Made by a program: the position numbers and the translations under genes
Assembly: GCA_021791515.1 (NCBI GenBank)
Contig: JAJYWK010000020.1
Span: forward strand, 1 to 39,191
DNA length: 39,191 bases
DNA from: a bacterium
Lineage (GTDB): Bacteria; Patescibacteriota; Doudnabacteria; UBA920
Reading direction: 5' to 3'
Notes under the pieces: generated by a model
Database searches by the model: none
What the model was told of the DNA's origin: nothing
Seen by the model: only the letters and a program-made list of their open reading frames with translations
Shown here: positions 32,338 to 39,191 of the stretch, one piece after another
Layout of the letters: the number at the start of each line of letters is the position of its first letter
Numbering within the stretch: the stretch's first letter is position 1

Positions 32338-32421
32338 CTTTACTAACTACTAATTTGTACTAATATACTAATTTTTTGTTTTCAATATTCGTATATTAGT
32401 AACGATTCGTAGTTCGTAAAG
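32338..32421. repeat. 84-bp imperfect palindrome in the purL-purQ spacer
   Basis: The left arm begins CTTTACTAACTACTAAT and the inverted right arm begins CTTTACGAACTACGAAT. 32 of 42 positions match, and several mismatches are T/G swaps of the ACTAA/ACGAA word. Confidence 0.85.
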
Positions 32422-32422
32422 C

Positions 32423-35401
32423 TTAGTAATCTTTAAATTTCTGTTTATAAGTTTTTAAAGCGATTGATGTTTTAATATCGATTATTGCTTTGTCAGCCTT
32501 GTCTTTAACTATAATTTTATCCTTTTTAGTAACTGTTCCCAAAGCAGCGATACTTTGGCCAAAGAACAGGCTTTCAAACTTTTCGCGATTTTTTTTCGCG
32601 ATTGTAACAATCAATCTTCCCTGACTTTCGCTAAATAACGCATCCGCATTTACTTTCCAGTTGCCCGGCAAATCGTTCAAACTGATTTCTCCGCCCAAAC
32701 CGCCACCCATAAGCGTTTTTATTAGCGCGGGCACAAGCCCGCCGCGGGTTACGCTAATGGAAGAAGCAATTAAGTCCTGCTGAACGGCATTAAATAATGT
32801 TTTATATAATTTATAATTTTTCGCGGCATCTACGGTTGGAATAATTTCGCTGTTGGTGTCGCCCAATATATAAATAAGATCGCCTGGAATTTTTGCATCC
32901 AAAGAAACGGTTTTATTAGCGTTTGGCACCACGCCCATGGCGGAAATTAAAAGCGTGGGCGGAATGGAAATTTTTAAAGGTTTTCCGTCAGCTCTATAGC
33001 CCTTAAAGTCATTGAACATGCTGTCTTTGCCGGAAATAAACGGCGTGCCAAAAGAAGTGGCGTAATCAAAGCAGGCGCGCGCGGCTTGTTTTAGTTGCCA
33101 AAGGCGATGAGGGTCATCAGACGAGCTCCAGCAGAAGTTATCCAAAAGCGCCAAGTAATCTACATCGGCGCCGGCGGCAACCGCGTTTCTAATGGCGGTA
33201 TCAATCGCGCAGGCGGCCATATTATAAGCATCAGTTTCGCTAAATTCCGGCCAGAGGCCGCAGGCCAGCACTACGCCTTTTTTGGAAGTTAAGACCGGCC
33301 TGGTGACAGTTGCGTCCGCGGTAATGCGCCCACTGCCCTGAATTGGTTTTAGCACGGAAGTGCTTTGGACTTCGTGGTCGTATTGGGTCGCTAAAAAATC
33401 CCGGCCGGAGATATTCAAAGATGACAGCAGTTTAAGGGCGTGGTCATTGTAGTTTTTCTTATTCGGAATTTTGGGAACATTTTTTTTATCTTGTATCTTG
33501 TATTTCGTATTTTGTATTTTGCGAGGGCGGCCGTTGTGCAAAAAGTCCAAATCCAAGTCCAAAACCGTTTGGCTGTTAAATTTGACGGCGCATTTTTTGT
33601 CATTGGTGAACTTTCCAATCACCGTGGTTTCCACGCCCCGCTTTTTCATCAGCTTTTGCAATTTCGCCAGTTTTTGCCGGGGCACGGCCAAAACCATGCG
33701 CTCTTGGGATTCAGAAATCCAAATTTGCCAAGGGGAGAGCCCTGGGTATTTAAGCGGCACTTTTTCCAAATTCACCAAACAGCCGTTGGTAGCTAATGCC
33801 ATTTCGCCGACCGCGGAAGAAAGTCCGCCGGCGCCGCAATCGGTAATACTGCTGTACAGCCTTTGGCCGCGCGCTTCTTTTACCAAAGCATCGCTAAACT
33901 TTTTTTGGGTTATCGGGTCGCCAATCTGCACGGCCGTTGCCGGGCTGTGGCTGTCCAAAGTTTCAGATGAAAAAGTCGCGCCGTGAATTCCGTCCAATCC
34001 CACGCGGCCGCCGACCATAACAATTAAATCGCCCGGCTTGGCTTGTTTTATGTGCGAGGGTTTGTCTTTAATCTTTTTAGGAATCAGTCCCACAGTCCCG
34101 GCAAACACCAAAGGCTTGCCGCGGTAGCCATCATTAAAATACATAAAGCCCATATTGGTAGGGATGCCGCTCTGGTTGCCGCCGGAATTAATGCCCGAAA
34201 CGACTCCATCCAAAATTCTCCGAGCCGATAACATTGGTTGTTTAAGTTCTTTATCTCTGTAGAGTTTAGACTTATCTTCCGGATCAGCCAAACAAAAACC
34301 GTAAACGTTAATGATCGGCTTGGCGCCAAGGCCAAAGCCCAAACAATCTCGGTTGACCCCCACAATGCCGGTCACGCTTCCGCCAAAGGGGTCAAGCGCC
34401 GAAGGTGTGTTGTGGGTTTCCACTTTATGGGTGATTAAATATTCTTTGTTAAACTCAATGGCTCCGGAGTTGTCGGTAAAGACGGAAACGCAGAAATCCC
34501 CCGGCGGTTTGGGGGAAGAGTCCCCTCTAAAAGAGGGGACTCTTCTTTTTTGCTTTCTGATAGCTTCCGTGGCGGCCTTAATGTAGGTTTTGTAAATGCC
34601 GTTTTTTAGCTCATCCATTGGGTCGGCAAAAATAGTGTGCTTGCAGTGCTCAGACCAGGTTTGCGCTAGAGTTTCCAGTTCCACGTCGGTTGGCTTTCGG
34701 CCTAATTTATTAAAGTAGTCGCGGATAACTTTTAAGTCATCAAGCGATAAAGCCAGCGGCCCGCGTTTGCTGCCATCCTTATTGGGGATGCCTAATTTGC
34801 CCAATTTTGTCAGTTCATCATCGCTAACATTTAAATCCACTTTGCTGACTTTGGCAGAAGTCGTGAGTTTAACTTTAGGGATGGCCGGTACCAAAGCGTG
34901 TTTTTGAAACTCATCAAAACTTGTTATGGTCGCTTTTTGAATGAGCGGATTATACAAAGAGTTGGCGATTTTTTGGATTTGGCCGCGATTAAGACCCCCT
35001 AAAATAAATAACACCTGGCTAGAATATACATTCTGGCCAGGTTTAAACTTTATGCGCGCGCCATCTGTTAGAGTTTCTTTGGCCGTGTTGCCGACGTTGT
35101 CGGTGACTCCGGGGAGAAAGCCGATCTCGATTGCGTAGCTAAACATTATTTTTCTCCCCAAGACTTGGGGAGATGTCCCGGCTTGCTGGGACAGAGAGGT
35201 TGATGCCTGTTGCGTCAACGGATTGGCTAATAGCTGTTTTGCTTTTTCTAGTTGTTGTTTGTTCAGTTTGCTATCTATTGTATAGCAATCAGCTACGTAC
35301 ACTGCTCCTAATTTGGCTTTGGGCAAGAGGCTTTGGAATTGCTTTTTCTTGATTTGGCCTCTGGCGTCAGGGATGGTGTATGTAACGTATAGGCGGTGCA
35401 T
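32423..35401 (-). CDS. purL: FGAM synthase (PurL with N-terminal PurS-like part)
   Basis: The 992-residue protein begins with two PurS-like stretches (about 1-55 and 85-165; FSYAIEIGFLPGVTDNVGNT). PurL follows from about residue 190: DVELETLAQTWSEHCKHTIF, THNTPSALDPFGGSVTGIVG, GGRVGLDGIHGATFSSE, DCGAGGLSSAVGEMA and GSGRITADATVTRPVL. It makes FGAM from FGAR, with PurQ supplying ammonia. It heads the operon. Extra segments match repeat DNA: SLSQQAGTSPQ (35154-35192), KRRVPSFRGDSSPK (34515-34545) and KIQNTKYKIQDKK (33486-33519). Confidence 0.94.
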   Translation of the reverse strand: MHRLYVTYTIPDARGQIKKKQFQSLLPKAKLGAVYVADCYTIDSKLNKQQLEKAKQLLANPLTQQASTSLSQQAGTSPQVLGRKIMFSYAIEIGFLPGVTDNVGNTAKETLTDGARIKFKPGQNVYSSQVLFILGGLNRGQIQKIANSLYNPLIQKATITSFDEFQKHALVPAIPKVKLTTSAKVSKVDLNVSDDELTKLGKLGIPNKDGSKRGPLALSLDDLKVIRDYFNKLGRKPTDVELETLAQTWSEHCKHTIFADPMDELKNGIYKTYIKAATEAIRKQKRRVPSFRGDSSPKPPGDFCVSVFTDNSGAIEFNKEYLITHKVETHNTPSALDPFGGSVTGIVGVNRDCLGFGLGAKPIINVYGFCLADPEDKSKLYRDKELKQPMLSARRILDGVVSGINSGGNQSGIPTNMGFMYFNDGYRGKPLVFAGTVGLIPKKIKDKPSHIKQAKPGDLIVMVGGRVGLDGIHGATFSSETLDSHSPATAVQIGDPITQKKFSDALVKEARGQRLYSSITDCGAGGLSSAVGEMALATNGCLVNLEKVPLKYPGLSPWQIWISESQERMVLAVPRQKLAKLQKLMKKRGVETTVIGKFTNDKKCAVKFNSQTVLDLDLDFLHNGRPRKIQNTKYKIQDKKNVPKIPNKKNYNDHALKLLSSLNISGRDFLATQYDHEVQSTSVLKPIQGSGRITADATVTRPVLTSKKGVVLACGLWPEFSETDAYNMAACAIDTAIRNAVAAGADVDYLALLDNFCWSSSDDPHRLWQLKQAARACFDYATSFGTPFISGKDSMFNDFKGYRADGKPLKISIPPTLLISAMGVVPNANKTVSLDAKIPGDLIYILGDTNSEIIPTVDAAKNYKLYKTLFNAVQQDLIASSISVTRGGLVPALIKTLMGGGLGGEISLNDLPGNWKVNADALFSESQGRLIVTIAKKNREKFESLFFGQSIAALGTVTKKDKIIVKDKADKAIIDIKTSIALKTYKQKFKDY
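33486..33519. repeat. Tandem TATCTTGTATTT-type repeat inside purL
   Basis: Repeated units TATCTTG, TATCTTG, TATTTCG, TATTTTG, TATTTTG give the Lys/Gln-rich linker KIQNTKYKIQDKK in frame. It lies between two domains of PurL. Confidence 0.7.
34515..34545. repeat. 13-bp palindrome inside purL
   Basis: GAAGAGTCCCCTC and GAGGGGACTCTTC pair perfectly around TAAAA. It encodes RRVPSFRGDSS in frame, a segment not usual for PurL. Confidence 0.8.
35154..35192. repeat. Paired hairpins inside purL (PurS-like linker)
   Basis: CTCCCCAA/TTGGGGAG (35154-35172) is followed by GTCCCGGC/GCTGGGAC (35175-35192, one G-T wobble). They lie between the two PurS-like stretches and are translated as a Ser/Gln/Thr-rich loop. 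Confidence 0.75.
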
Positions 35402-35527
35402 TGACTTTAGGGTTTAGGGCAAAGGGTTAAGGGTTTAGTGAGAGACAAGAATGAGGCGGTGTCTAATTCTTGTAAAAAAATAAAAAGAACTTCCAAAGTT
35501 CAAGCGAGAAATTTTTGTCAGTCGCGG
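35402..35527. promoter_or_regulatory. Leader of the pur operon
   Basis: Upstream of purL (minus strand) lie an ACAAGAAT/ATTCTTGT hairpin (35445-35473) beside an A/T tract, and TTTAGGG/TTAAGGG repeats (35406-35436). The hairpin may be a terminator of the toxin operon reading from the right, or a leader structure. No purine riboswitch core is recognised. Confidence 0.4.
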
Positions 35528-35869
35528 CTACTTTTTAGGCAAAAAAGCTTCCAGTTTTTGCTTTACCAATGGCACATCTTGAGAAGCGGTATCCCAAATT
35601 TGCCTTAAATCCAGTTCAAAATATTCATGAACCGCGAAATCGCGGAAACCGGCCATAAGCTTCCAGGGTAGGTCTATTTTATTTTTTACCTCTTCCGGCA
35701 GTTTTTTGGCCAGCTCGCCAATTACAATCAACTGCATAATTGTCGCGCTTTGGGTTTTGGGGTCTAATAAAAATTTATCCAAATCAAAGCCAAATAAAAA
35801 ATCGGCAAGCTTTTGGCTCGCTCCCAGCATCAGCTCTAAAGTAATATCGTGTTCTTTTTCAGTTGGCAT
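35528..35869 (-). CDS. hepT: HepT-like (DUF86) toxin, HEPN family
   Basis: The 113-residue protein contains LMAGFRDFAVHEYFELD, giving the HEPN Rx4H motif (Arg76, His81) followed by Tyr. The pattern QLIVIGELAKKLPEEVKNK precedes it, as in HepT proteins. HepT is an RNase toxin inactivated by AMPylation on Tyr by its MntA partner. The gene overlaps the mntA end by 11 bases. Confidence 0.9.
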   Translation of the reverse strand: MPTEKEHDITLELMLGASQKLADFLFGFDLDKFLLDPKTQSATIMQLIVIGELAKKLPEEVKNKIDLPWKLMAGFRDFAVHEYFELDLRQIWDTASQDVPLVKQKLEAFLPKK

Positions 35870-36149
35870 AGATTTGAGTTAAATCTTTTTGGATTTTTTT
35901 CGCGAGCATTGGGTTAAGGGCATCTTCGGAAACTAAATCTACTTTTTTGCCCAAAACTTCCTCTAAATCCTGCTTGAGTCCCACAAATCCCCAAATGCCA
36001 AAAGGCAGTTTGCCGGTTTTTACAAGCAGGTCAACGTCGCTATTTTTATGGTCTTGCCCCCTGGCTACACTGCCAAAAACTGATACGCGCGTAACGCCGT
36101 ATTTTAACAGCACTGGATTGATTTTTTGCTGGATTTCCGAAATGCTCAT
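35859..36149 (-). CDS. mntA: MntA-like nucleotidyltransferase antitoxin
   Basis: The core VSVFGSVARGQDHKNSDVDL is the GSxARG...DxD signature of minimal nucleotidyltransferases. The start at 36149 (MSISEIQQK) is preferred, with a GGAG site upstream. The track's 36284 start reads into the IS30 end and gives a foreign-looking N-terminus. MntA neutralises HepT by AMPylation. Its promoter region is abutted by the IS30 element. Confidence 0.9.
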   Translation of the reverse strand: MSISEIQQKINPVLLKYGVTRVSVFGSVARGQDHKNSDVDLLVKTGKLPFGIWGFVGLKQDLEEVLGKKVDLVSEDALNPMLAKKIQKDLTQIYAN

Positions 36150-36243
36150 AAAAAAATTTGCTCCGTGCCCGCCTATTTCTACGGGCTTCTCTACCTGCAG
36201 TTTAGCGGGAATTTGGCAATTCGTCAATTTTTTAAAGCGCCCT

Positions 36244-37307
36244 GAATTCAAGGTACACTGCACCACTTTGGAGTAAAATGACAACTACCAAGGAGTTTAA
36301 AAGGAAAATGCAGGTATTAACATCGGTGCAGAGGGAATGGATAGAATTCTTTAATAACAAAGGTCAGGGGCCAAGGGAAATCGGCAGGCAGATTAAGCGC
36401 GACCACACCGTCATTTCCAGAGAGTTAAAAAGGAACACTAAGCCCGGTAAAAAGTATTCTGCGATTACGGCTCAAAAGTTAGCTGACTTAAAAGCCAAGA
36501 AAACCAACAAGCGGAAACTGGACAAGGACAGGGAGCTTCATGATTATGTGGTAAAGAAAATTAAGGAAGGTTTTTCACCGGATGAAGTCTCGGGAGAGCT
36601 TAAAAATTTTCCTACTGAAAACTTAAAAGGAAAAACCATTAGTTATGAAGCCATTTATGACTACATCTACAACGGCGAGGGTAAATGGGAAAGCTTGTAT
36701 CAACACTTAAGGAAAAAACACCGTAAGCGTAAAGTGCAACGTAGCCGCAAGAGTCGGAAAATAGCCATTCCAGAGCGTATTTCCATACATTTAAGGCCTA
36801 AGGTAATCAACGAGCGGAAAAGAGCCGGAGACTGGGAAACTGACAGCGTTAAGTTCAAAAAACAGAAAACCTCCCTGTCGGTGCAGTATGAACGCAAACT
36901 GATGCTGGCTCGGATCCATAAAGTCAAAGACGGAACATCGGAAGAAACCCAAACAGCTATTTCTAAAAGCATTGAATCCCTGCCAAATGAACTATTTAAA
37001 AGCTTAACATGGGATAACGGCAAGGAAGGGGTCTGCCACACTAAGATTCGGGATGCCTACAACATCGAGACTTACTTTTGCGACCCTTACAGCTCCTGGC
37101 AGAAAGGCGGAGTGGAAAATCTTAATGGCTTAATCCGCGAATACTTGCCAAGGGAAACAAACATGGATACCATAACCGATGAAGACATCTATCGCATACA
37201 AGAACTTCTTAACAACCGGCCGCGGAAGAAGCTCGGCTATTTAACTCCTAACAAAGCCCTGGCGGCGATTACTAATCAACTAACTGGTGCACTAAATTCC
37301 TGAATTC
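36244..37307. mobile_element. IS30-family insertion sequence
   Basis: Imperfect terminal inverted repeats GAATTCAAGG...TGCACCA (36244-36265) and TGGTGCACTA...TGAATTC (37285-37307) enclose one transposase gene. The stop codon lies in the right repeat. A target duplication could not be seen with confidence. It separates mntA from the membrane-protein genes. Confidence 0.8.
36278..37303 (+). CDS. IS30-family transposase
   Basis: The N-terminal helix-turn-helix (EIGRQIKRDHTVISRELKRN) is typical of IS30. The DDE domain shows Asp189 in GDWETDSV, Asp246 in TWDNGKEG and Glu280 in QKGGVENLNGLIREYLP. The 341 residues are full length, and no frameshift is seen, so it may be active. The start ATG at 36278 has GGAG ten bases upstream. 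Confidence 0.95.
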   Translation: MTTTKEFKRKMQVLTSVQREWIEFFNNKGQGPREIGRQIKRDHTVISRELKRNTKPGKKYSAITAQKLADLKAKKTNKRKLDKDRELHDYVVKKIKEGFSPDEVSGELKNFPTENLKGKTISYEAIYDYIYNGEGKWESLYQHLRKKHRKRKVQRSRKSRKIAIPERISIHLRPKVINERKRAGDWETDSVKFKKQKTSLSVQYERKLMLARIHKVKDGTSEETQTAISKSIESLPNELFKSLTWDNGKEGVCHTKIRDAYNIETYFCDPYSSWQKGGVENLNGLIREYLPRETNMDTITDEDIYRIQELLNNRPRKKLGYLTPNKALAAITNQLTGALNS

Positions 37308-37379
37308 GCAGGTAAAAGATTGATTCTTTGCTACAATACATACAGCAAATCAATAATAATATTAAAGTATACATACGCT

Positions 37380-37835
37380 ATGTACAAAATCGTGTATCGA
37401 TTTTTTGACAAATTAGAAGACAGTGTGCGCGGCTGGTTCAGCCACTATCCGATTTTTTACGCCGTTGTCGGCGGTGTTGGTGTTGTGCTCTTTTGGCGCG
37501 GCGTCTGGCATACTACAGATTATATTATCTTCAAAATCGGCACTCGGGGCATGGCCCTAACCAGCATAGACCTTAACTATGGCATGTGGTGGGATGGACC
37601 GGTATCTTTGATTTTTGGCGCATTTATTTTGCTAATAATCGGCGTGTTTGTTTCCAACTTTATTGGGAACGAAATCTTAATTTCCGGCCTAAAAGGCGGA
37701 AAGAAAATCGCGGAAAAAACGGAAAAGGAAGTGGAAACCGAGGCCACAGAATTAACGCATTTAAAATCCGAGGTTAATGAAACCTTGGATCGGTTAAAAA
37801 AACTGCAGAATAAATTGGAAAATTTAAAAAATTAA
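37380..37835 (+). CDS. Two-helix membrane protein with C-terminal coiled coil
   Basis: From the ATG at 37380 the protein has 151 residues: hydrophobic segments FYAVVGGVGVVLFWRGVW and VSLIFGAFILLIIGVFVSNF, then a Lys/Glu-rich heptad region (TELTHLKSEVNETLDRLKKL) likely to form a coiled coil. The upstream part of the ORF track (37320-37379) seems non-coding. No family is recognised. Confidence 0.65.
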   Translation: MYKIVYRFFDKLEDSVRGWFSHYPIFYAVVGGVGVVLFWRGVWHTTDYIIFKIGTRGMALTSIDLNYGMWWDGPVSLIFGAFILLIIGVFVSNFIGNEILISGLKGGKKIAEKTEKEVETEATELTHLKSEVNETLDRLKKLQNKLENLKN

Positions 37836-37870
37836 TTAAACGCCATTGAGCGTAGAAAAAAATTTATTTT

Positions 37871-38590
37871 ATGGACGTCGAAAACACGCCAAACACACCG
37901 CCGGCAGGGGAGCCAAAGAAAAACTCAACCGAAAAAGCCATGTGGCTTGTTGCGGGAATTTTAATTATTTTGGCTGCGGGTTGGTATATTATGGGTAAAA
38001 GCAATAAAAACGCCGGGCAAATTAAATCCAACAACGAAGCCGAGAACGCTTTGCAGCAACAAAATGGACAACCCATGTCATTAAGGGAACTAATGGCTTT
38101 AGGCAAAAGTCAAAAATGCGAGTTTAACTTTTCTGCGGATAAAACCCAAACCCAAAGCACTGTATATTTTGGAAAAGGAAAAATGCGCGGTGACTTTGCC
38201 GCCACAGTTGATGGCAAGCAAATGGTCAGCCATATGATAAATGACGGCTCTACCATATATACTTGGATTGACGGCTCATCAATGGCATTTAAGATTTCAG
38301 CGCAATCTGCTGAGGATAAGCCGGGGCAGACTTCAGACCAATCAAACTCGCAGTCTGTGGACGTCAATGCGAAGTATAACTACAACTGCTCCTCCTGGCC
38401 AGTTAATGATTCTCTTTTAACCCCGCCGGCAAACATTACTTTTACAGATCAAAACGAACTGTTAAAACAGGCTCAAGAGCAGACTGTGCCGACAAGCGGG
38501 GCATCTGGTTCTTCCGCTCAATGCGCGGCATGCAATTCGCTTTCCGAAAATCAAAGAGCTTCTTGCTTAGCCGCCTTAAAGTGTAACTAA
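37871..38590 (+). CDS. Single-pass membrane protein with exported domain
   Basis: A Pro/Asn-rich cytoplasmic start is followed by a transmembrane helix (MWLVAGILIILAAGWYIM, about residues 24-41). A beta-rich exported domain (KCEFNFSADKTQTQSTVYFG; MRGDFAATVDGKQMVSHMIN) is reminiscent of LolA/DUF4412-like folds. The C-terminus has CAACNSLSENQRASCLAALK with four Cys that could form disulfides. A strong terminator follows. The function is unknown. Confidence 0.65.
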   Translation: MDVENTPNTPPAGEPKKNSTEKAMWLVAGILIILAAGWYIMGKSNKNAGQIKSNNEAENALQQQNGQPMSLRELMALGKSQKCEFNFSADKTQTQSTVYFGKGKMRGDFAATVDGKQMVSHMINDGSTIYTWIDGSSMAFKISAQSAEDKPGQTSDQSNSQSVDVNAKYNYNCSSWPVNDSLLTPPANITFTDQNELLKQAQEQTVPTSGASGSSAQCAACNSLSENQRASCLAALKCN

Positions 38591-38600
38591 CTTCATTTCA

Positions 38601-38651
38601 TTTGCATAAAACCCGCTGACTGCTTTAGATTCAGCGGGTTTTATGTGCAAA
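38601..38651 (+). terminator. Strong terminator hairpin
   Basis: TTTGCATAAAACCCGCTGA and TCAGCGGGTTTTATGTGCAAA pair over nearly 19 bp around a 10-base loop. It ends the upstream membrane-protein gene. Confidence 0.8.
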
Positions 38652-38690
38652 TAGCTTTTAGACGAATAATGGCCTAAGTTGGCATATTTA

Positions 38691-38699
38691 TGTTATAAT
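38691..38699 (+). promoter_or_regulatory. Extended -10 promoter
   Basis: TGTTATAAT is an extended -10 box 13 bases before the ATG at 38713, with no clear -35. It would drive the small membrane protein and the PH-domain gene with a very short leader. Confidence 0.5.
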
Positions 38700-38712
38700 T
38701 ATTTTAATCCCA

Positions 38713-38826
38713 ATGTTTAAAAACAGAAAATTACTCAACAAAATAATGGCCGTGGTGATGATTTTGGTGGTTGCAAGCATGGTGTTGGCTTTGTTTGCGG
38801 GTTCATTTATTAACACCGGAGCTTAA
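38713..38826 (+). CDS. 37-residue membrane peptide
   Basis: The ORF MFKNRKLLNKIMAVVMILVV then ASMVLALFAGSFINTGA is too short for the track. It has a positive N-terminus and one hydrophobic helix. It starts 13 bases after a good -10 box and is followed six bases later by the PH-domain gene. It could be a real small membrane protein, or a leader peptide. Confidence 0.5.
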   Translation: MFKNRKLLNKIMAVVMILVVASMVLALFAGSFINTGA

Positions 38827-38832
38827 ATACCA

Positions 38833-39191
38833 ATGTTTAAGTTTGATTTGCAGCCAAACGAAAAAGCCCTTAATATTGGCCGACAAAGCGAGTCAGTGCT
38901 TTTTAAGCCTACTTTTTTGGTGCTGATTTTAATTTATCTTCCCTGGTTTTTTTTATTTAAGTATGAATTTTTAACCGGCCGCGTCCTTAAATTATTGATA
39001 TTTTGGACTTTAGCTGTATTGCTGTTTGCCGCAAATAAATTTATATTGTGGATGATTAACGTTCATATCCTCACTAACAAGCGCCTGATTTTAATCAGCT
39101 ATCAAAGCCTATTTAACAAGCGGGTTTTAGAAACGCCGCTGAACTTGATTTTAAACGCAAGTTTTTCGCAAAAAGGCGTGCTTGAGTCCCT
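38833..39191 (+). CDS. Bacterial PH-domain (YdbT/bPH2-like) membrane protein, partial
   Basis: The first 119 residues are present and the gene runs off the window. The start MFKFDLQPNEKALNIGRQSE leads into two transmembrane helices (VLILIYLPWFFLFKYEF; LLIFWTLAVLLFAANKFIL). Then comes the bPH2 hallmark VHILTNKRLILISYQSLFNK with RVLETPLNLILNAS. Such proteins are small membrane-anchored PH-like domains of unknown binding partner. Confidence 0.8.
   Translation, partial: MFKFDLQPNEKALNIGRQSESVLFKPTFLVLILIYLPWFFLFKYEFLTGRVLKLLIFWTLAVLLFAANKFILWMINVHILTNKRLILISYQSLFNKRVLETPLNLILNASFSQKGVLES

Noticed and set aside
33471-33986. 171-residue plus-strand ORF opposite purL
   Set aside because: It is a mirror of conserved PurL coding sequence and of the tandem repeat; no independent support.
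35402-35527. Purine riboswitch ahead of purL
   Set aside because: No conserved riboswitch core could be recognised; only a hairpin and TTTAGGG words are seen.
36240-37311. Target-site duplication of the IS30 element
   Set aside because: The bases next to the two inverted repeats (CCT and GCA) do not match, so no duplication is claimed.
1-39191. CRISPR array
   Set aside because: Repeats in the window are palindromes or word runs without regular spacers, and no cas gene is present.
1-39191. TGA recoded as glycine or tryptophan (as in some CPR lineages)
   Set aside because: The IS30 transposase ends in TGA at the expected place, and conserved proteins show no internal in-frame TGA, so the standard code fits.

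Overview
The window looks like a chromosomal segment of an uncultured bacterium with a reduced genome, most likely Candidate Phyla Radiation / Patescibacteria (Parcubacteria-like). This is an inference from short genes, dense operons, spacers packed with short repeats, small membrane proteins and the accessory gene set. No rRNA or phylogenetic marker is present. The genetic code appears standard, because TGA is used as a stop.

Region 1 (about 81-20798) reads as an integrated mobile element of about 20.7 kb inserted at the 3' end of tRNA-Asn(GTT). A 15-bp repeat of the tRNA 3' end, including CCA, recurs at 20784-20798 and is followed there by what looks like the original tRNA terminator. From left to right the element carries: a large serine recombinase; an AT-rich block of an EcoRI-type adenine methylase, a DUF262-HNH nuclease and an SF1 helicase; a 48-bp perfect palindrome; a leftward operon of a ParB-methylase, a second methylase, terminase small and large subunits, a highly structured spacer, a zinc-ribbon membrane protein and a PD-(D/E)XK nuclease; a divergent LexA/CI-like repressor; a rightward putative immunity cassette (2-TM protein, ThsB-like TIR protein, SEC-C protein with a possible E2-like core, HEPN protein, PD-(D/E)XK-like protein); and a cell-envelope set (membrane-anchored thermonuclease, MltG, a small membrane protein, a zinc-ribbon protein). 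No capsid, portal, tail or replication gene is visible, so it resembles a phage satellite or a packaging-competent island more than a prophage.

Region 2 (20954-35401) is host-like. It starts with a DUF4382 lipoprotein, followed by a leftward purine operon whose transcription order is purL(S)-purQ-ORF67-purF-purN-purD-HAD-GxxExxY-purE-purM-purC-purB. It encodes most steps from PRPP to AICAR; purH, purK and purA are not here. Nearly every spacer holds a different imperfect palindrome or word repeat. Similar palindromes sit in frame inside purF and purL. A GxxExxY module bounded by inverted repeats is fused in frame to the end of purN, and a second GxxExxY gene takes its start and stop codons from inverted copies of a repeat.

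Region 3 (35528-39191) holds a HepT/MntA toxin-antitoxin pair abutted by an IS30-family insertion sequence. Small membrane or secreted proteins follow, and a bacterial PH-domain protein is cut by the window end.

The most promising leads are the 2TM-TIR-SEC-C/E2-like-HEPN-nuclease cassette, the methylase/DUF262-HNH/helicase trio, and the RPE-like palindromes with GxxExxY insertions in the purine operon. All calls come from reading the sequence and the supplied ORF translations; no database search was run.
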